Positions 1-10,734 of a DNA stretch of 38,977 bases are shown in pieces. The translations under genes were made by a program, and so were the position numbers. The stretch comes from Humibacillus sp. GTDB lineage: Bacteria > Actinomycetota > Actinomycetes > Actinomycetales > Dermatophilaceae. The notes under the pieces were generated by a model, which had not been told where the DNA came from, ran no database searches, and worked only from the letters and a program-made list of their open reading frames with translations. Positions within the stretch are counted from its first letter, which is position 1. Each line of letters starts with the position of its first letter. The stretch is taken from positions 1 through 38,977 of the forward strand of contig JAKDLG010000028.1 of the NCBI GenBank assembly GCA_030452985.1. Direction: 5' to 3'.

Positions 1-136
1 TAGCGCGTGAGGATCGCAGCGAGCGCCAGCGAGCAAGGACCGGAGCGCGCGTGATTGCGCGACCGGAAGGCATGAGCGCGATAGCGCGTGAGGATCGCAG
101 CGAGCGCCAGCGAGCAAGGACCGGAGCGCGCGTGAT
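1..136. repeat. 55-bp perfect direct repeat upstream of nuoE
   Basis: Bases 1-55 recur without mismatch at 82-136, a period of 81 bp. The unit begins TAGCGCGTGAGGATCGCAGC and ends GCGCGCGTGAT. The second copy ends just before the nuoE ribosome-binding site (AAAGGA, 143-148). One frame (3-158) stays open through both copies, but its translation is a low-complexity Arg/Glu/Ala peptide with no domain I recognise. The first three bases, TAG, could be the stop codon of an upstream gene such as nuoD, but the window starts too late to tell. The role is unknown; a dispersed extragenic repeat or a transcript-processing structure are both possible. Confidence 0.9.
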
Positions 137-154
137 CGTGCGAAAGGACAATCG

Positions 155-1447
155 ATGAGTCACAAACACATGACGGCGTCCGGCTACCTCCACGTGGACG
201 CGGAGTCGAAGGCTCCCTACGCCGCCGACGTGCTGTCGACCATGACCGATGATGCGGCTGTGATCATCGCGCGCTACCCGCAGAAGCGGTCGGCGCTGTT
301 GCCGCTGCTGCATCTGGTGCAGTCCGTCGACGGCTACGTCACCGGCCGCGGCATCGACTTCTGCGCCGAGCAGCTCGACCTCACCGAGGCCGAGGTGAGC
401 GGGGTGGCGACGTTCTACACGCAGTACAAGCGCCACCCGAACGGCGAGTACACCGTCGGCGTCTGCACCAACACCCTCTGCGCCGTCATGGGTGGCGACC
501 AGATCTTCGAGCGGGTCTCCGACCACCTCGGGGTCGGCCACGACGAGACGACCGAAGACGGCAAGGTCACGCTCGAACGCATCGAGTGCAACGCGGCCTG
601 CGACTACGCCCCGGTCGTCATGGCCAACTGGGAGTTCTTCGACAACCAGACGCCCGAGAGCACGGTGGCGCTTGTCGACGACCTGCGTGCCGGTGTGACG
701 GTCAAGCCGACCCGAGGCGCCGACAGCGTCGTGGACTTCAAGGCGATGTCCCGCGTGCTCGCCGGCTTCAACGACGGCCGAGGCGGCGAGGGTGTGGGCG
801 CCGGCCCGGCCTCGCTGCTGGGGCTGGAGATTGCCAGGGATCGCGACTGGGTGGCGCCGGGTGAACGTCACCGCGACGGCAGCATCGCGGGGGAGAGCGA
901 CCACGCTCCCGCCGACCCTGCTGCCGAGACCACGGTCACGCCGGATGCCGCTCCCGACGGCGCGCCTGCCGGGGCCCAGGACGCCGGCCCGACGGCGGCC
1001 GGACAGCCCGACACGATGCCCCCGAAGGCCGTGAGCACCCCGGACGCTGGGGCGAGCAGCCCTGCCACCACCGAGGCAACCTCCGCGACGCCCGAGGGCG
1101 CCAACCCCACCGACGAGGCTGACGCTGCGACCGTTCGCCGTGACTCGCTCATCACCGGGATGCCGTCGTGGAAGCCGGGTGCGGCGCCCGCGGCCGGTAC
1201 GACCGACGCCACCGAGCACCACGAGAACCATGAAGCGACGGAGGCCGACGAGCAGACCGTGCGCCGTGCCGACCTGCAGGCCGACCCGGCATCCGAGTCG
1301 ACCGACGAGGCGGATGCGGCCACCGTGCGCCGCTCCAGCCTGAAGCCGGAGCCCCTCCCGGGCCTCGGTGCCAGCAGTGACGACCGCAGTGACGACCGCT
1401 CTGACCCCGGACATGGCGGCGCCGACGGGAAGGACAGCCCCCGATGA
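155..1447 (+). CDS. nuoE: NADH-quinone oxidoreductase subunit E with long C-terminal tail
   Basis: This is the 24-kDa-type subunit of complex I. It holds the [2Fe-2S] cluster N1a next to the NuoF FMN site on the cytoplasmic arm. The thioredoxin-like domain spans about residues 25-200, and the cluster ligands are C104, C109, C145 and C149 in the usual CxxxxC...CxxxC arrangement. The start is set by AAAGGA 6 nt upstream of ATG. At 430 aa it is far longer than E. coli NuoE (about 166 aa). Residues about 240-430 are a Pro/Ala/Thr/Asp/Glu-rich, probably disordered tail. The tail carries three related motifs: DEADAATVRRDSL from residue 320, EADEQTVRRADL from 363 and DEADAATVRRSSL from 384. The stop overlaps the nuoF start (ATGA), so the two are probably translationally coupled. 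Confidence 0.97.
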   Translation: MSHKHMTASGYLHVDAESKAPYAADVLSTMTDDAAVIIARYPQKRSALLPLLHLVQSVDGYVTGRGIDFCAEQLDLTEAEVSGVATFYTQYKRHPNGEYTVGVCTNTLCAVMGGDQIFERVSDHLGVGHDETTEDGKVTLERIECNAACDYAPVVMANWEFFDNQTPESTVALVDDLRAGVTVKPTRGADSVVDFKAMSRVLAGFNDGRGGEGVGAGPASLLGLEIARDRDWVAPGERHRDGSIAGESDHAPADPAAETTVTPDAAPDGAPAGAQDAGPTAAGQPDTMPPKAVSTPDAGASSPATTEATSATPEGANPTDEADAATVRRDSLITGMPSWKPGAAPAAGTTDATEHHENHEATEADEQTVRRADLQADPASESTDEADAATVRRSSLKPEPLPGLGASSDDRSDDRSDPGHGGADGKDSPR

Positions 1448-2796
1448 CCGACACCCTGACCCCGATCCTGACGAAGTTCTGGGACGAGCCGCAGTCGTGG
1501 ACGCTCGAGACGTACGAGCGCTACGACGGCTACAAGGCCCTCCGCAAGGCCCTCGAGATGGAGCCGTCGGCGGTGCTGGGCGCCGTCAAGGAGTCCAACA
1601 TCCGGGGGCGCGGCGGGGCCGGCTTCCCGACGGGCATGAAGTGGTCGTTCATGAGCCCGCCCGACGGTGGCCCCCGCTACCTCGTCGTCAATGCCGACGA
1701 GTCCGAACCGGGGACCTGCAAGGACACTCCCCTGATGATGGCCAACCCGCACTCGCTGATCGAGGGGGTGGCCATCTCTTCGTACGCCATCGGGTGCGAG
1801 CACGCGTTCATCTACCTGCGCGGCGAGCTCGTCCACGTCTATCGGCGCCTGCTCGACGCGGTCGACGAGGCCCGGGCTGCCGGCTACCTCGGTGACGACG
1901 TGGGCGGCCAGGGTCTCAAGATCGAGATCACCGTTCACGCGGGCGCCGGTGCCTACATCTGTGGCGAGGAGACCGCGCTGCTCGACTCGCTCGAAGGCCG
2001 CCGTGGCCAGCCACGTCTCAAGCCGCCGTTCCCCGGGGCTGCCGGCCTCTACGCCCGGCCGACCTCCGTCAACAACGTCGAGTCGATCGCGTCGGTGCCG
2101 GGGATCATCCTCGAGGGACCAGACTGGTTCAAGGGAATGGGCACCGAGAAGTCGACGGGGTTCGGGATCTTCAGCCTGTCCGGCCACGTCGCCAACCCCG
2201 GACAGTTCGAGGCGCCGCTCGGCATCACCATGCGTGAGCTGGTCGACCTCGCCGGCGGTATGCGCCAGGGCCACCAGATGAAGTTCTGGACCCCTGGCGG
2301 CAGCTCGACGCCGATCTTCACCGACGAGCACCTCGACGTGCCGCTCGACTTCGACGCGGTCGTGGCCGCCGGATCGATGCTCGGCACCCGGGCGCTGCAG
2401 GTGTTCGACGAGACGGTCTCCGTGGTGCGCGCGGTCGCACGCTGGACCGACTTCTACGCTCACGAGACGTGCGGCAAGTGCACGCCGTGTCGCGAGGGCA
2501 CCTGGTGGATGCGCCAGATCATGGAACGCCTCGAGAACGGTGAGGGCAGCCAGGACGACATCGACAAACTGCTCGACATCTGCGACAACATCCTGGGTCG
2601 CAGCTTCTGCGCTCTGGGCGACGCGGCCACGAGTCCGATCACCTCGGCGATCCAGTACTTCCGTGAGGAGTTCGAAGCCGGCATGCACACTCCTGCCCAC
2701 GTGCTGTTCCCGCCCGAGAAGTCGGTGCTCTTCGACGTGGCGCCGGCCGGCTCCAAGGACTCGGCCGGCCTCTCCAGTGGGATGGTGACCGCATGA
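1444..2796 (+). CDS. nuoF: NADH-quinone oxidoreductase subunit F
   Basis: NuoF binds NADH and FMN and passes electrons to the [4Fe-4S] cluster N3. The 450-aa length is normal. Visible motifs are the glycine-rich nucleotide-binding segment [10 protein letters not shown] (residues 55-64), [23 protein letters not shown] and [16 protein letters not shown]. The cluster ligands are C343, C346 and C349 in [10 protein letters not shown], with C389 as the fourth. The start codon overlaps the end of nuoE by 4 nt and the stop overlaps nuoG in the same way, fixing both ends and indicating coupled translation within one transcript. Nothing is missing or unusual. Confidence 0.98.
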   Translation: MTDTLTPILTKFWDEPQSWTLETYERYDGYKALRKALEMEPSAVLGAVKESNIRGRGGAGFPTGMKWSFMSPPDGGPRYLVVNADESEPGTCKDTPLMMANPHSLIEGVAISSYAIGCEHAFIYLRGELVHVYRRLLDAVDEARAAGYLGDDVGGQGLKIEITVHAGAGAYICGEETALLDSLEGRRGQPRLKPPFPGAAGLYARPTSVNNVESIASVPGIILEGPDWFKGMGTEKSTGFGIFSLSGHVANPGQFEAPLGITMRELVDLAGGMRQGHQMKFWTPGGSSTPIFTDEHLDVPLDFDAVVAAGSMLGTRALQVFDETVSVVRAVARWTDFYAHETCGKCTPCREGTWWMRQIMERLENGEGSQDDIDKLLDICDNILGRSFCALGDAATSPITSAIQYFREEFEAGMHTPAHVLFPPEKSVLFDVAPAGSKDSAGLSSGMVTA

Positions 2797-5333
2797 CCGT
2801 CACGAACTCTCCGACCTCCGGCGGCAACGCCGTCGACAAGGGCGGCGACGCTCAGATCCCGGTGCGCCCCGACGACGTCACGCTGACCATCGACGGGGTG
2901 GAGGTCAGTGTTCCGAAGGGAACGCTGGTCATCCGCGCCGCCGAGACCGTCGGGATCGAGATCCCCCGGTTCTGCGACCACCCGCTCCTTGACCCCGTCG
3001 GCGCCTGCCGCCAGTGTCTGGTCGAGGTGGCCACGCCCGACCGTGACGGGAACGTGCGCTCCATGCCGAAGCCCCAGGCGTCGTGCACCATGGCGGTCTC
3101 GTCCGGGATGGTCGTCAAGACCCAGAACACCTCGGCAGTGGCCGACAAGGCGCAGCACGGTCAGATGGAGTTCCTGCTGATCAACCACCCGCTCGACTGC
3201 CCGGTGTGCGACAAGGGTGGGGAGTGCCCCCTGCAGAACCAGGCGATGAGCAATGGCCGGGCCGTGTCGCGCTTCGACGACGTCAAGCGCACCTATCCCA
3301 AGCCGATCAACATCAGCTCGCAGGTGCTGCTCGACCGGGATCGCTGCATCCTCTGCGCCCGGTGCACCCGCTTCTCCGACCAGATCGCGGGCGACCCGTT
3401 CATCGCCCTCGTCGAGCGTGGCGCCCTCCAGCAGATCGGCATCTACGAGGAGAAGCCGTTCGAGAGCTACTTCTCGGGCAACACGGTGCAGATCTGCCCC
3501 GTGGGCGCCCTGACCGGCGCCGCCTACCGGTTCCGCTCGCGGCCCTTCGACCTGGTGTCGACACCTTCGGTGTGCGAGCACTGCGCGAGTGGGTGCTCCA
3601 TGCGCACCGACCACCGCCGTGGCCTCGTGCTGCGCCGCATGGCGGGGCTCGACAACGACGTGAACGAGGAGTGGAACTGCGACAAGGGCCGCTGGGCCTT
3701 CACCTACGCGACCCAGCCCGACCGCATCGAGCTGCCGATGGTGCGTGGTACCGACGGCCAGCTCAAGGTCGTGGGCTGGCCAGAGGCACTGGCCGCCGCG
3801 GCGGCCGGCCTCTCCCGCTCGTCGGCGGCCGGAGTGCTCGTCGGTGGCCGGGTCAGCACTGAGGACGCCTACGCCTATGGCAAGTTCGCCCGCGTCGTGC
3901 TCGGCACCAACGACATCGACTTCCGCGCTCGACCGCACTCGCTCGAGGAGGTCGAGTTCCTCGCCAAGCACGTCGTGGCGACCGCTCCGGGCGTTCAGAG
4001 CGGCAGCGCGGGCGGTAGCGAGGTCGGCGCTGCGCCGGGCTCGGTGACCTATGCCGACCTCGAGGCGGCCAAGACGGTGCTGCTCGTCGGGTTCGAGCCC
4101 GAGGACGAGAGTCCGATCGTCTTCCTGAGGCTGCGCAAGGCCTTCCGGCAGAACAAGACTGCGGTGTTCGCCATCGGGTCGGTCCCGACCTGGGGGCTGA
4201 AGAAGATGGGCGGCACCCTGATCCCCGCCTTGCCTGGCCACGAGGCCGACGTGCTCGTCGACCTCACCTCCACCGAGGTGGGGCGGGCAGCCGATGCCGG
4301 CCTTGGTGAGGGGGGCATCGTGCTCGTCGGTGAACGACTGGCCACCTCGGCCGGTGCGTTGTCGGCAGCTGCCGACCTGGCGGCCACCAAGGGTGCCCGC
4401 CTCGCGTGGGTACCTCGTCGGGCCGGAGAGCGCGGCGCGCTCGAGGCCGGGGCGCTCGGCTCGCTGCTTCCCGGAGGACGCCCGGTGTCCGACCGGGTAG
4501 CCCGCGGGGAGGTCGCGGGGGTGTGGGAGGTTGCGCGCCTGCCCGACACCCCTGCCCGCGACACGGCCGGCATCATCGAGGCGGCTGTCACCGGCGAGAT
4601 CGACGCCTTGGTGGTGGGCGGCGTCGACCCGGCCGACATCGGCTCGGCGCACGCTCTCGACGCGCTCGAGCGGGCCTTCGTCATCTCCTTCGAGCTGCGC
4701 GAGTCGGCGGTCACCGCCGTGGCCGATGTGGTGCTCCCGGTTGCCGCCCAGGCCGAGAAGCTCGGCTCGTACCTCAACTGGGAGGGGCGGGTCCGCAACT
4801 TCGAGCAGGCCCTGACCAGCAATGCGGTCAGCGACTACCGGGCGATCGACATGCTCGCCAACGAGATGGGCTTCTTCCTCGAGACTCGCACCCAACGCGA
4901 GATCCACGCCCAGCTCGAGGCGCTGCGCGCCTGGGAGGGCCGCCACGACGTCGTGCTCGACACGGCAACCCTGCGAGCCGCCAAGGCGGCCGTCGTCACC
5001 GATGCCTCTCGTGGCGAGTATCTGCTCGAAACCTGGTCCACGCTGCTCGACGCCGGCCGCATGCAGGACGGTGAGCCGTTCCTGGCCGGCACTGCCCCGC
5101 GCGCCGTGGCCCGGCTCTCACCGGCCAGCGCGGCGGTCTTGCAGGTGGCTGATGGCGATCTCGTGACCGTGAGCGGCCCCCTCGGGCGTGTCGCGCTCCC
5201 GGTCGCTGTCACCAAGGGCATGCTCGACGGTGTCGTCTGGCTGCCCACGAACGCCAAGGAGTGCGCGGTGCGAGCGGGTCTGGGATCCGATGCCGGGCAC
5301 GTCGTCACCGTCTCGAAGGGAGCACTGGTATGA
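2793..5333 (+). CDS. nuoG: NADH-quinone oxidoreductase subunit G
   Basis: This is the large iron-sulfur subunit of the complex I peripheral arm (846 aa). The N-terminal ferredoxin-like domain has [2Fe-2S] ligands C61, C72, C75 and C98. Next come the His-ligated cluster (H132, C136, C139, C145) and a cluster with C185, C188, C191 and C235. A further CxxCxxxC...C set (C261, C264, C268, C296) sits at the start of the molybdopterin-oxidoreductase-like domain. It matches the site of the off-pathway cluster N7, which only some bacteria keep. The C-terminal half (about 300-846) is the molybdopterin-like fold, which in NuoG normally carries no cofactor. It overlaps nuoF by ATGA and nuoH by 4 nt. Confidence 0.97.
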   Translation: MTVTNSPTSGGNAVDKGGDAQIPVRPDDVTLTIDGVEVSVPKGTLVIRAAETVGIEIPRFCDHPLLDPVGACRQCLVEVATPDRDGNVRSMPKPQASCTMAVSSGMVVKTQNTSAVADKAQHGQMEFLLINHPLDCPVCDKGGECPLQNQAMSNGRAVSRFDDVKRTYPKPINISSQVLLDRDRCILCARCTRFSDQIAGDPFIALVERGALQQIGIYEEKPFESYFSGNTVQICPVGALTGAAYRFRSRPFDLVSTPSVCEHCASGCSMRTDHRRGLVLRRMAGLDNDVNEEWNCDKGRWAFTYATQPDRIELPMVRGTDGQLKVVGWPEALAAAAAGLSRSSAAGVLVGGRVSTEDAYAYGKFARVVLGTNDIDFRARPHSLEEVEFLAKHVVATAPGVQSGSAGGSEVGAAPGSVTYADLEAAKTVLLVGFEPEDESPIVFLRLRKAFRQNKTAVFAIGSVPTWGLKKMGGTLIPALPGHEADVLVDLTSTEVGRAADAGLGEGGIVLVGERLATSAGALSAAADLAATKGARLAWVPRRAGERGALEAGALGSLLPGGRPVSDRVARGEVAGVWEVARLPDTPARDTAGIIEAAVTGEIDALVVGGVDPADIGSAHALDALERAFVISFELRESAVTAVADVVLPVAAQAEKLGSYLNWEGRVRNFEQALTSNAVSDYRAIDMLANEMGFFLETRTQREIHAQLEALRAWEGRHDVVLDTATLRAAKAAVVTDASRGEYLLETWSTLLDAGRMQDGEPFLAGTAPRAVARLSPASAAVLQVADGDLVTVSGPLGRVALPVAVTKGMLDGVVWLPTNAKECAVRAGLGSDAGHVVTVSKGALV

Positions 5334-6841
5334 GCCTTCACCTGCTCGTCGACCAGGCGATGGTCGCGCACCCGGCAGCAGCCGGCCTCGTCGCTGCCCT
5401 ACCCACCAACACCGAGAACCCGGCCGCCGACTTCAGCGACACCCCGTGGTGGCTGGCGCTGCTCAAGGCCGTGGTCGTCTTCGTCTACCTGCTCGTCTCT
5501 ACGCTGCTCGTGATCTGGTTCGAGCGCCGGGTGATCGGCCGGATGCAGCAGCGTCCCGGCCCTAACCGCAACGGGCCCTTCGGACTGCTCCAGACCTTGG
5601 CCGACGGCGCGAAGTCGATGCTCAAGGAGGACATCACCCCGGAGCGCGCCGACAAGATCATCTACACGATGGCGCCGCTCATCACGGCGACCATGGCCTT
5701 CGTCGCCTTCTCGATCATCCCGCTCGGCGGCACCGTGTCGATCTTCGGCCACACGACCCCGCTGCAGGTGACTGACGTTCCGGTGTCGGTGCTGCTCGTG
5801 CTCGCCGTCGCGTCGGTCGGCATCTACGGGGTCGTGCTCGCCGGCTGGAGCTCGGGCTCGACGTACCCGCTTCTCGGTGGGCTGCGGGCCACGGCTCAGA
5901 TGATCTCCTACGAGATTGCCATGGGCCTCTCGCTCGTCGCGATCTTCCTCTACAGCGGTTCGATGTCGACCTCGCAGATCGTGGCGGCGCAGAGCTCGCT
6001 CTGGTACATCGCCCCGGCGTTCTTCAGCTTCGCCGTCTACGTGATCACGATGGTCGGCGAGACCAACCGCCTGCCCTTCGACCTCGCCGAGGGCGAGGGC
6101 GAGCTGACCGGCGGGTTCCACACCGAGTACTCCTCGATGCGTTTCGCCATGTTCTTCCTGGGCGAGTACGTGAACATGTTCACCGTCTCGGCACTGGCCA
6201 CGACGATGTTCCTCGGCGGCTGGAAGGCCCCGCCTTTCATCGCCGCCATCAACGACGGAATGTTCAACGGGGGCTGGTGGGGTCTGCTGTGGTTCACCGC
6301 CAAGATGTGGAGCTTCCTGTTCGTGTTCGTCTGGCTGCGCGGCTCGCTACCGCGAACGCGCTATGACCAGTTCATGCGTTTCGGATGGAAGTTCCTCATC
6401 CCGATCACGCTCGCGTGGGTGGTGGCCGTGGCCTTCATCCGGGGGGCCCAGCTCGGCTTCCTCGGCGACAGCCGCATCCAGCTCTTCGGCCGGTTCGAGA
6501 TCGGGGTCGCCACCCTGATCATCGTGGGCGTGGTGGCCGTCATCGCCCTGGCGGGAGCCTGGATCTGGGACGACAAGCGCGCGGCCCGACTCGCGGCGTC
6601 CGACGTGGCACCCCCGGAGGAGATCGACCCCTTCCAGGGCGGCTATCCCGTGCCTCCGCTTCCGGGCCAGCGCCTGAGGGAGCCTGGCAGCTATCCCGGC
6701 GGTCGGTCAGCGACCGACCCGAACTCGATGATCGAGTCCGGTGTCGGCGCCAAGGAGCCGGCGCTCTCGGGCGGTAGCTCGACCGGCAGCAGTTCTACCG
6801 GCGGCGGCACAACCGTCGTCAAGGAGGAGACTCATGGCTGA
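5330..6841 (+). CDS. nuoH: NADH-quinone oxidoreductase subunit H with hydrophilic tail
   Basis: NuoH is the membrane subunit that forms most of the quinone-binding chamber. I chose the ATG at 5330 because it overlaps the nuoG stop by 4 nt and has GAAGGGAG just upstream. An open frame runs back to 5261, but that part lies inside nuoG. The 503-aa protein has about eight membrane segments. Signature stretches are [36 protein letters not shown] and [18 protein letters not shown]. Residues from about 410 on are a Pro/Gly/Ser/Thr-rich extension, including a [15 protein letters not shown] stretch, that E. coli NuoH (about 325 aa) lacks. The 3' end overlaps nuoI by 8 nt. Confidence 0.97.
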   Translation: MSLHLLVDQAMVAHPAAAGLVAALPTNTENPAADFSDTPWWLALLKAVVVFVYLLVSTLLVIWFERRVIGRMQQRPGPNRNGPFGLLQTLADGAKSMLKEDITPERADKIIYTMAPLITATMAFVAFSIIPLGGTVSIFGHTTPLQVTDVPVSVLLVLAVASVGIYGVVLAGWSSGSTYPLLGGLRATAQMISYEIAMGLSLVAIFLYSGSMSTSQIVAAQSSLWYIAPAFFSFAVYVITMVGETNRLPFDLAEGEGELTGGFHTEYSSMRFAMFFLGEYVNMFTVSALATTMFLGGWKAPPFIAAINDGMFNGGWWGLLWFTAKMWSFLFVFVWLRGSLPRTRYDQFMRFGWKFLIPITLAWVVAVAFIRGAQLGFLGDSRIQLFGRFEIGVATLIIVGVVAVIALAGAWIWDDKRAARLAASDVAPPEEIDPFQGGYPVPPLPGQRLREPGSYPGGRSATDPNSMIESGVGAKEPALSGGSSTGSSSTGGGTTVVKEETHG

Positions 6842-7646
6842 CGACACCGCCGGCACGCCCGGCAAGGACGTCCAGAAGAACGACTCGAGCGGCTTCCAGC
6901 GCGACGATTACGCAGCGCCTGGCCTGTTCGCCTCGGTGGCCGGGTTCGGAGTGTCGTTCTCGACGATGTTCCGCAAGGTCGCCACCGAGGAGTACCCCGA
7001 GAAGCCGCGACCGACCGCGCCGCGCTTCCACGGTCGCCACCAGCTGAACCGGCATCCTGACGGGCTCGAGAAGTGCGTCGGCTGCGAGCTGTGCGCCTGG
7101 GCGTGCCCCGCAGATGCCATCCTCGTCGAGGGCGCCGACAACGACGACACGCCGGTCGAGCAGGGTGGGACCGGTCGGTTCTCGCCCGGTGAACGCTACG
7201 GACGCGTCTACCAGATCAACTACCTGCGCTGCATCTTCTGTGGTCTGTGCATCGAGGCCTGCCCGACGCGGGCCCTGACGATGACCAACTTCTACGAGCT
7301 CGCCGACAACGACCGCGGCAAGCTCATCTTCACCAAGGACCAGCTGCTCGCGCCCCTCCAGGAGGGCATGCTGCCACCGCCCTTCCCGATGGCCGAGGGC
7401 CTCGATGAGCGCGACTACTACTACGGCAAGGTGGCCAGTGCCACCGAAGCCCAGCGCGAGTACGTCGATGCCCACGCCGCCGGGCTCGACAGCGACGACA
7501 ACGGCGAAGCGGGCGACAGCGGTGGGCAGGCGGGCGCTGACCCCGACGCACCCGGTAACGTCGGCGCGCACGCACCCGGCCGACACGATGTGTCGCACAC
7601 CGAGAACCCGACCGCAGCCAACACCAGAGAAGGGGCAGGCCTGTGA
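6834..7646 (+). CDS. nuoI: NADH-quinone oxidoreductase subunit I
   Basis: NuoI is the 8Fe ferredoxin-type subunit that carries electrons through clusters N6a and N6b towards N2 and quinone. Two CxxCxxCxxxC motifs are complete: C81, C84, C87, C91 and C133, C136, C139, C143. The ATG at 6834 is preceded by a strong AAGGAGGAG at 6820-6828; an in-frame start upstream at 6741 lies inside nuoH and has no such site. The protein is 270 aa. Residues after about 215 form an acidic Gly/Asp/Ala-rich tail absent from short bacterial homologues. The gene overlaps nuoH by 8 nt and nuoJ by GTGA. Confidence 0.97.
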   Translation: MADDTAGTPGKDVQKNDSSGFQRDDYAAPGLFASVAGFGVSFSTMFRKVATEEYPEKPRPTAPRFHGRHQLNRHPDGLEKCVGCELCAWACPADAILVEGADNDDTPVEQGGTGRFSPGERYGRVYQINYLRCIFCGLCIEACPTRALTMTNFYELADNDRGKLIFTKDQLLAPLQEGMLPPPFPMAEGLDERDYYYGKVASATEAQREYVDAHAAGLDSDDNGEAGDSGGQAGADPDAPGNVGAHAPGRHDVSHTENPTAANTREGAGL

Positions 7647-8431
7647 CCTCCACCGCCGAAGCCGTCGGCTTCTGGGTGCTCGCACCCATCGCGGTTCTCG
7701 CCTCGCTCGGGCTGCTCTTCGCTCGCAAGGCCGTTCACGCCGCCATGAGCATCGCGCTCGTCATGATTATCATCGGCATCTTCTACATCATGCAGAAGGC
7801 CGACTTCCTCGGTGTGGTGCAGGTGTTCGTCTACACCGGCGCCGTGATGATGCTCTTCCTGTTCGTGCTGATGCTCGTCGGCGTCGACTCCTCGGACTCG
7901 ATCGTCGAGACCATCAAGGGCCAGCGGTGGGCGTCGCTCGTGCTGGTCGTCGGCCTGGCCGGCGTTCTGCTGTCGTCCATCGCCTCGGTCGTCTTCGACC
8001 AGCAGACGGTGCAGGCCGGGCTCGACAAGGTGGTCGCCACCAACACCGAGACGGGCAACATCACCGGTATGGCCGAGCTGATCTTCGGCCCGTACGTCTG
8101 GATCTTCGAGGTCACCTCGGCCCTGCTCATCACGGCGGCGCTCGGCGCGATGGTGCTCGCCCACCGCGAGCGCCTCAGCCCCAAGGTCACGCAGGCCCAG
8201 TGGGCTGCTCGCCGCATCAAGGACAACAAGAACGTGGCCGGTCTACCCGCCCCGGGTGTCTACGCACGCCACAACGCGGTTGACACCCCGGCACTGCTGC
8301 CTGACGGCACCCCGAGCGACCTGTCGGTCTCGCGCGTGCTCGTCGCCCGCGACCAGGTGGCGACGACCGACGGCATCAGAGACGTCGAGCGACACCTCGA
8401 GCGCGAGATCGAGGAGGGCCGGGTCCGATGA
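7643..8431 (+). CDS. nuoJ: NADH-quinone oxidoreductase subunit J
   Basis: NuoJ is a membrane subunit of the complex I proton-pumping arm. The 262-aa protein has about five hydrophobic helices in residues 8-170, including [20 protein letters not shown], which matches the conserved TM3 region of the family that undergoes conformational change during turnover. A hydrophilic C-terminal region of about 85 residues follows. Translation starts at a GTG overlapping the nuoI stop (GTGA), with AGAAGGGGC upstream as a likely ribosome-binding site. It ends in an ATGA overlap with nuoK. Confidence 0.96.
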   Translation: MTSTAEAVGFWVLAPIAVLASLGLLFARKAVHAAMSIALVMIIIGIFYIMQKADFLGVVQVFVYTGAVMMLFLFVLMLVGVDSSDSIVETIKGQRWASLVLVVGLAGVLLSSIASVVFDQQTVQAGLDKVVATNTETGNITGMAELIFGPYVWIFEVTSALLITAALGAMVLAHRERLSPKVTQAQWAARRIKDNKNVAGLPAPGVYARHNAVDTPALLPDGTPSDLSVSRVLVARDQVATTDGIRDVERHLEREIEEGRVR

Positions 8432-8727
8432 GCCCCATGTACTACGTCTACCTGTCGGTGCTGCTCTTCTCGATCGGGGCAGCCACGGTTCTGCTGCGCC
8501 GTAACGCGATCATCGTGTTCATGGGGGTCGAGCTGATGCTCAACGCCTCGAACCTCGCGCTCGTGACCTTCTCGCGGATGTACGGCCAGCTCGACGGGCA
8601 GGTGATGGCCCTGTTCATCATGGTCGTCGCCGCCGCCGAGGTCGTGGTGGGGCTCGCCATCATCATGACGATCTTCCGTGCCCGCCGGTCGGCTTCGGTC
8701 GACGACGCCAACCTGCTGAAACTCTAA
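8428..8727 (+). CDS. nuoK: NADH-quinone oxidoreductase subunit K
   Basis: NuoK is a small three-helix membrane subunit homologous to MrpC. The 99-aa length is standard. Two buried glutamates needed for proton transfer in the family are present: E35 in [16 protein letters not shown] and E71 in [10 protein letters not shown]. The start overlaps nuoJ by ATGA. An internal ATG three codons downstream is possible, but the overlap favours the first. The stop codon TAA is part of TAAGGAG, which serves as the ribosome-binding site of nuoL. Confidence 0.97.
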   Translation: MSPMYYVYLSVLLFSIGAATVLLRRNAIIVFMGVELMLNASNLALVTFSRMYGQLDGQVMALFIMVVAAAEVVVGLAIIMTIFRARRSASVDDANLLKL

Positions 8728-8739
8728 GGAGCGCCGGGC

Positions 8740-10734
8740 ATGCAATCTGGCATGGAGACACTCTCCACACTGGCCAACGGGGCGGGCACGTATGCCGCCG
8801 GGGCCCTGGCCCACGACGGTGAGGCGCACGCCGCCACCGGCGTCTCGACCTACGCCTGGCTGCTCGTGGCGCTGCCCCTGCTGGGGGCGGCCGTGCTGAT
8901 GATCGGCGGCCGCCGCACCGAGAAGTTCGGGCCGCTGCTGGCCACGGCGCTCTCGTGGGGGGCCTTCGTCGTCGGGGCGATCGTGTACATCTCGATGCTC
9001 GGCCGCCCCACGGGCGACCGGCCCGTGAACCTGTACCTGTTCGACTGGGTGGCGGCCGGCTCGTTCAAGGTCAGCGCGGGGATGCTGCTCGACCAGCTGT
9101 CGCTCGTGTTCGTGCTGCTGATCACCTTCGTCGGGTCGTTGATCCACGTGTACTCCCTCGGCTACATGAAGCACGACCCCGACAAGCAGCGGTTCTTCGC
9201 CTATCTCAACCTCTTCGTGGCCTCGATGCTGTTGCTGGTGCTGGCCAACAGCTACCTGCTGCTCTACGTCGGCTGGGAGGGGGTCGGCCTGGCCTCGTAC
9301 CTGCTGATCGGCTTCTGGCAGTACAACCCCGCGTTCGCGACGGCCGGCAACAAGGCCTTCGTGATGAACCGTGTCGGAGACTTCGGCCTGTCGATCGGCA
9401 TCTTCATCATGTTCTTCCACTTCGGCGCCGTCGACTTCTCGACCGTGTTCGCCGGCGCCCAGGCCGTGGGCGGTGTCAACCAGGGCTTCATGACCGCCAT
9501 CGGGTTGATGTTGCTGCTCGCTGCCTGTGGCAAGTCGGCCCAGTTCCCGTTGCAGGCCTGGTTGGGTGACGCCATGGCCGGCCCGACCCCCGTGTCAGCG
9601 CTGATCCACGCAGCGACCATGGTCACCGCCGGGGTCTATCTGGTGGTCCGTTCCGGGCCGATCTTCGACGCCACGCCGAACGCGCAGCTGGCCGTGGCCA
9701 TCGTCGGCGCGTTCACGCTGATCTTCGGGGCGATCGTCGGTTGCGCCAAGGATGACCTGAAGAAGGCGCTGGCTGCCTCGACGATGAGCCAGATCGGCTA
9801 CATGATGCTGGCCGCAGGTCTCGGGCCGATCGGCTACGCCTTCGCGATCTTCCACCTGCTGACCCATGGCTTCTTCAAGGCCGGGATGTTCCTCGGCGCC
9901 GGGTCGGTCATGCACGGAATGAACAACCAGGTCGACATGCGCCGCTTCGGCGGCATGTGGGCGGTCATGAAGATCACCTGGGTGACCTTCGGGCTCGGGT
10001 TCCTGGCCATCATCGGGCTGCCTATCTTCTCCGGGTTCTGGAGCAAGGACAAGATCATCGAGGCTGCCTTCGTCGGTGAGGGCTGGCGACCATGGGTCTT
10101 CGGCCTGGTGGCCATGATCGGGGCCGGGATCACGGCCTTCTACATGTCACGGCTGTTCTTCATGACCTTCCACGGCAAGCGGCGCTGGACCGACGACGTG
10201 CACCCGCACGAGTCGCCCCTGACCATGACGATCCCGATGATGGTGCTCGCCGTGGGCTCGGCCTTCCTCGGCATCATCCTCGGGCCGACGGGCATCATCA
10301 CCGGCTGGCTCGACCCCGTCTTCGGGGTCGACGAGGCGGTCGAGGAGCACCCGGTCATGCCCGCGACGGTCATCATGGTGGTGACTCTCGTCCTGGTCCT
10401 GGCCGGCGCCGCGCTGGCCTGGTTGCGCTACCTGCGCGACGAGGTTCCCGTGGTGGCGCCGACGGGCAGCCTGGTCACCCAGGCCGCGCGTCAAGACCTC
10501 TACCAAGACCAGATCAACGAGGGCGCCTTCATGCGTCCCGGCCTGCACCTGACCCGCTCGCTCGTCTTCCTCGACAGCAAGGGGATCGACGGCGCCGCCG
10601 GCGGTCTCGCGGCGATGGTCGGGGGCAGCTCCTCCCGCCTGCGCAAGCTGCAGAACGGCTTCGCACGCTCGTACGCCCTGACGATGCTTGCCGGTGTCGT
10701 TGCCATCCTCGGTGCAGTTTGGGTGATTTCCTGA
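8740..10734 (+). CDS. nuoL: NADH-quinone oxidoreductase subunit L
   Basis: NuoL is the distal antiporter-like proton-pumping subunit, with about 16 helices and a long lateral helix at the C-terminus (664 aa). The conserved channel residues can be seen: E180 in [16 protein letters not shown] and K265 in [16 protein letters not shown], followed by [19 protein letters not shown] and [17 protein letters not shown]. It starts 12 nt after nuoK with TAAGGAG 8 nt before the ATG, the first non-overlapping junction in the operon. The first 40 residues are variable and precede the first helix. The stop shares its last base with the nuoM start (TGATG). Confidence 0.97.
   Translation: MQSGMETLSTLANGAGTYAAGALAHDGEAHAATGVSTYAWLLVALPLLGAAVLMIGGRRTEKFGPLLATALSWGAFVVGAIVYISMLGRPTGDRPVNLYLFDWVAAGSFKVSAGMLLDQLSLVFVLLITFVGSLIHVYSLGYMKHDPDKQRFFAYLNLFVASMLLLVLANSYLLLYVGWEGVGLASYLLIGFWQYNPAFATAGNKAFVMNRVGDFGLSIGIFIMFFHFGAVDFSTVFAGAQAVGGVNQGFMTAIGLMLLLAACGKSAQFPLQAWLGDAMAGPTPVSALIHAATMVTAGVYLVVRSGPIFDATPNAQLAVAIVGAFTLIFGAIVGCAKDDLKKALAASTMSQIGYMMLAAGLGPIGYAFAIFHLLTHGFFKAGMFLGAGSVMHGMNNQVDMRRFGGMWAVMKITWVTFGLGFLAIIGLPIFSGFWSKDKIIEAAFVGEGWRPWVFGLVAMIGAGITAFYMSRLFFMTFHGKRRWTDDVHPHESPLTMTIPMMVLAVGSAFLGIILGPTGIITGWLDPVFGVDEAVEEHPVMPATVIMVVTLVLVLAGAALAWLRYLRDEVPVVAPTGSLVTQAARQDLYQDQINEGAFMRPGLHLTRSLVFLDSKGIDGAAGGLAAMVGGSSSRLRKLQNGFARSYALTMLAGVVAILGAVWVIS

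Noticed and set aside
868..2700. 610-codon open frame on the minus strand across nuoE and nuoF
   Set aside because: It is antisense to two genes with complete cofactor motifs, its translation is Arg/Gly/Val/Leu-rich without any domain, and long antisense frames are expected in GC-rich DNA.
2460..4946. 828-codon open frame on the minus strand across nuoG
   Set aside because: It is a mirror frame of nuoG, which has all its Fe-S ligands. No ribosome-binding site, domain or plausible composition was seen.
8260..9420. 386-codon minus-strand frame over nuoJ, nuoK and nuoL
   Set aside because: It is His/Glu/Gln/Asp-rich sequence typical of the antisense of membrane-protein genes; the + strand genes are well supported.
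10092..10733. Upstream extension of the nuoM frame
   Set aside because: It overlaps conserved nuoL sequence and encodes nothing recognisable; the TGATG junction gives the true start.
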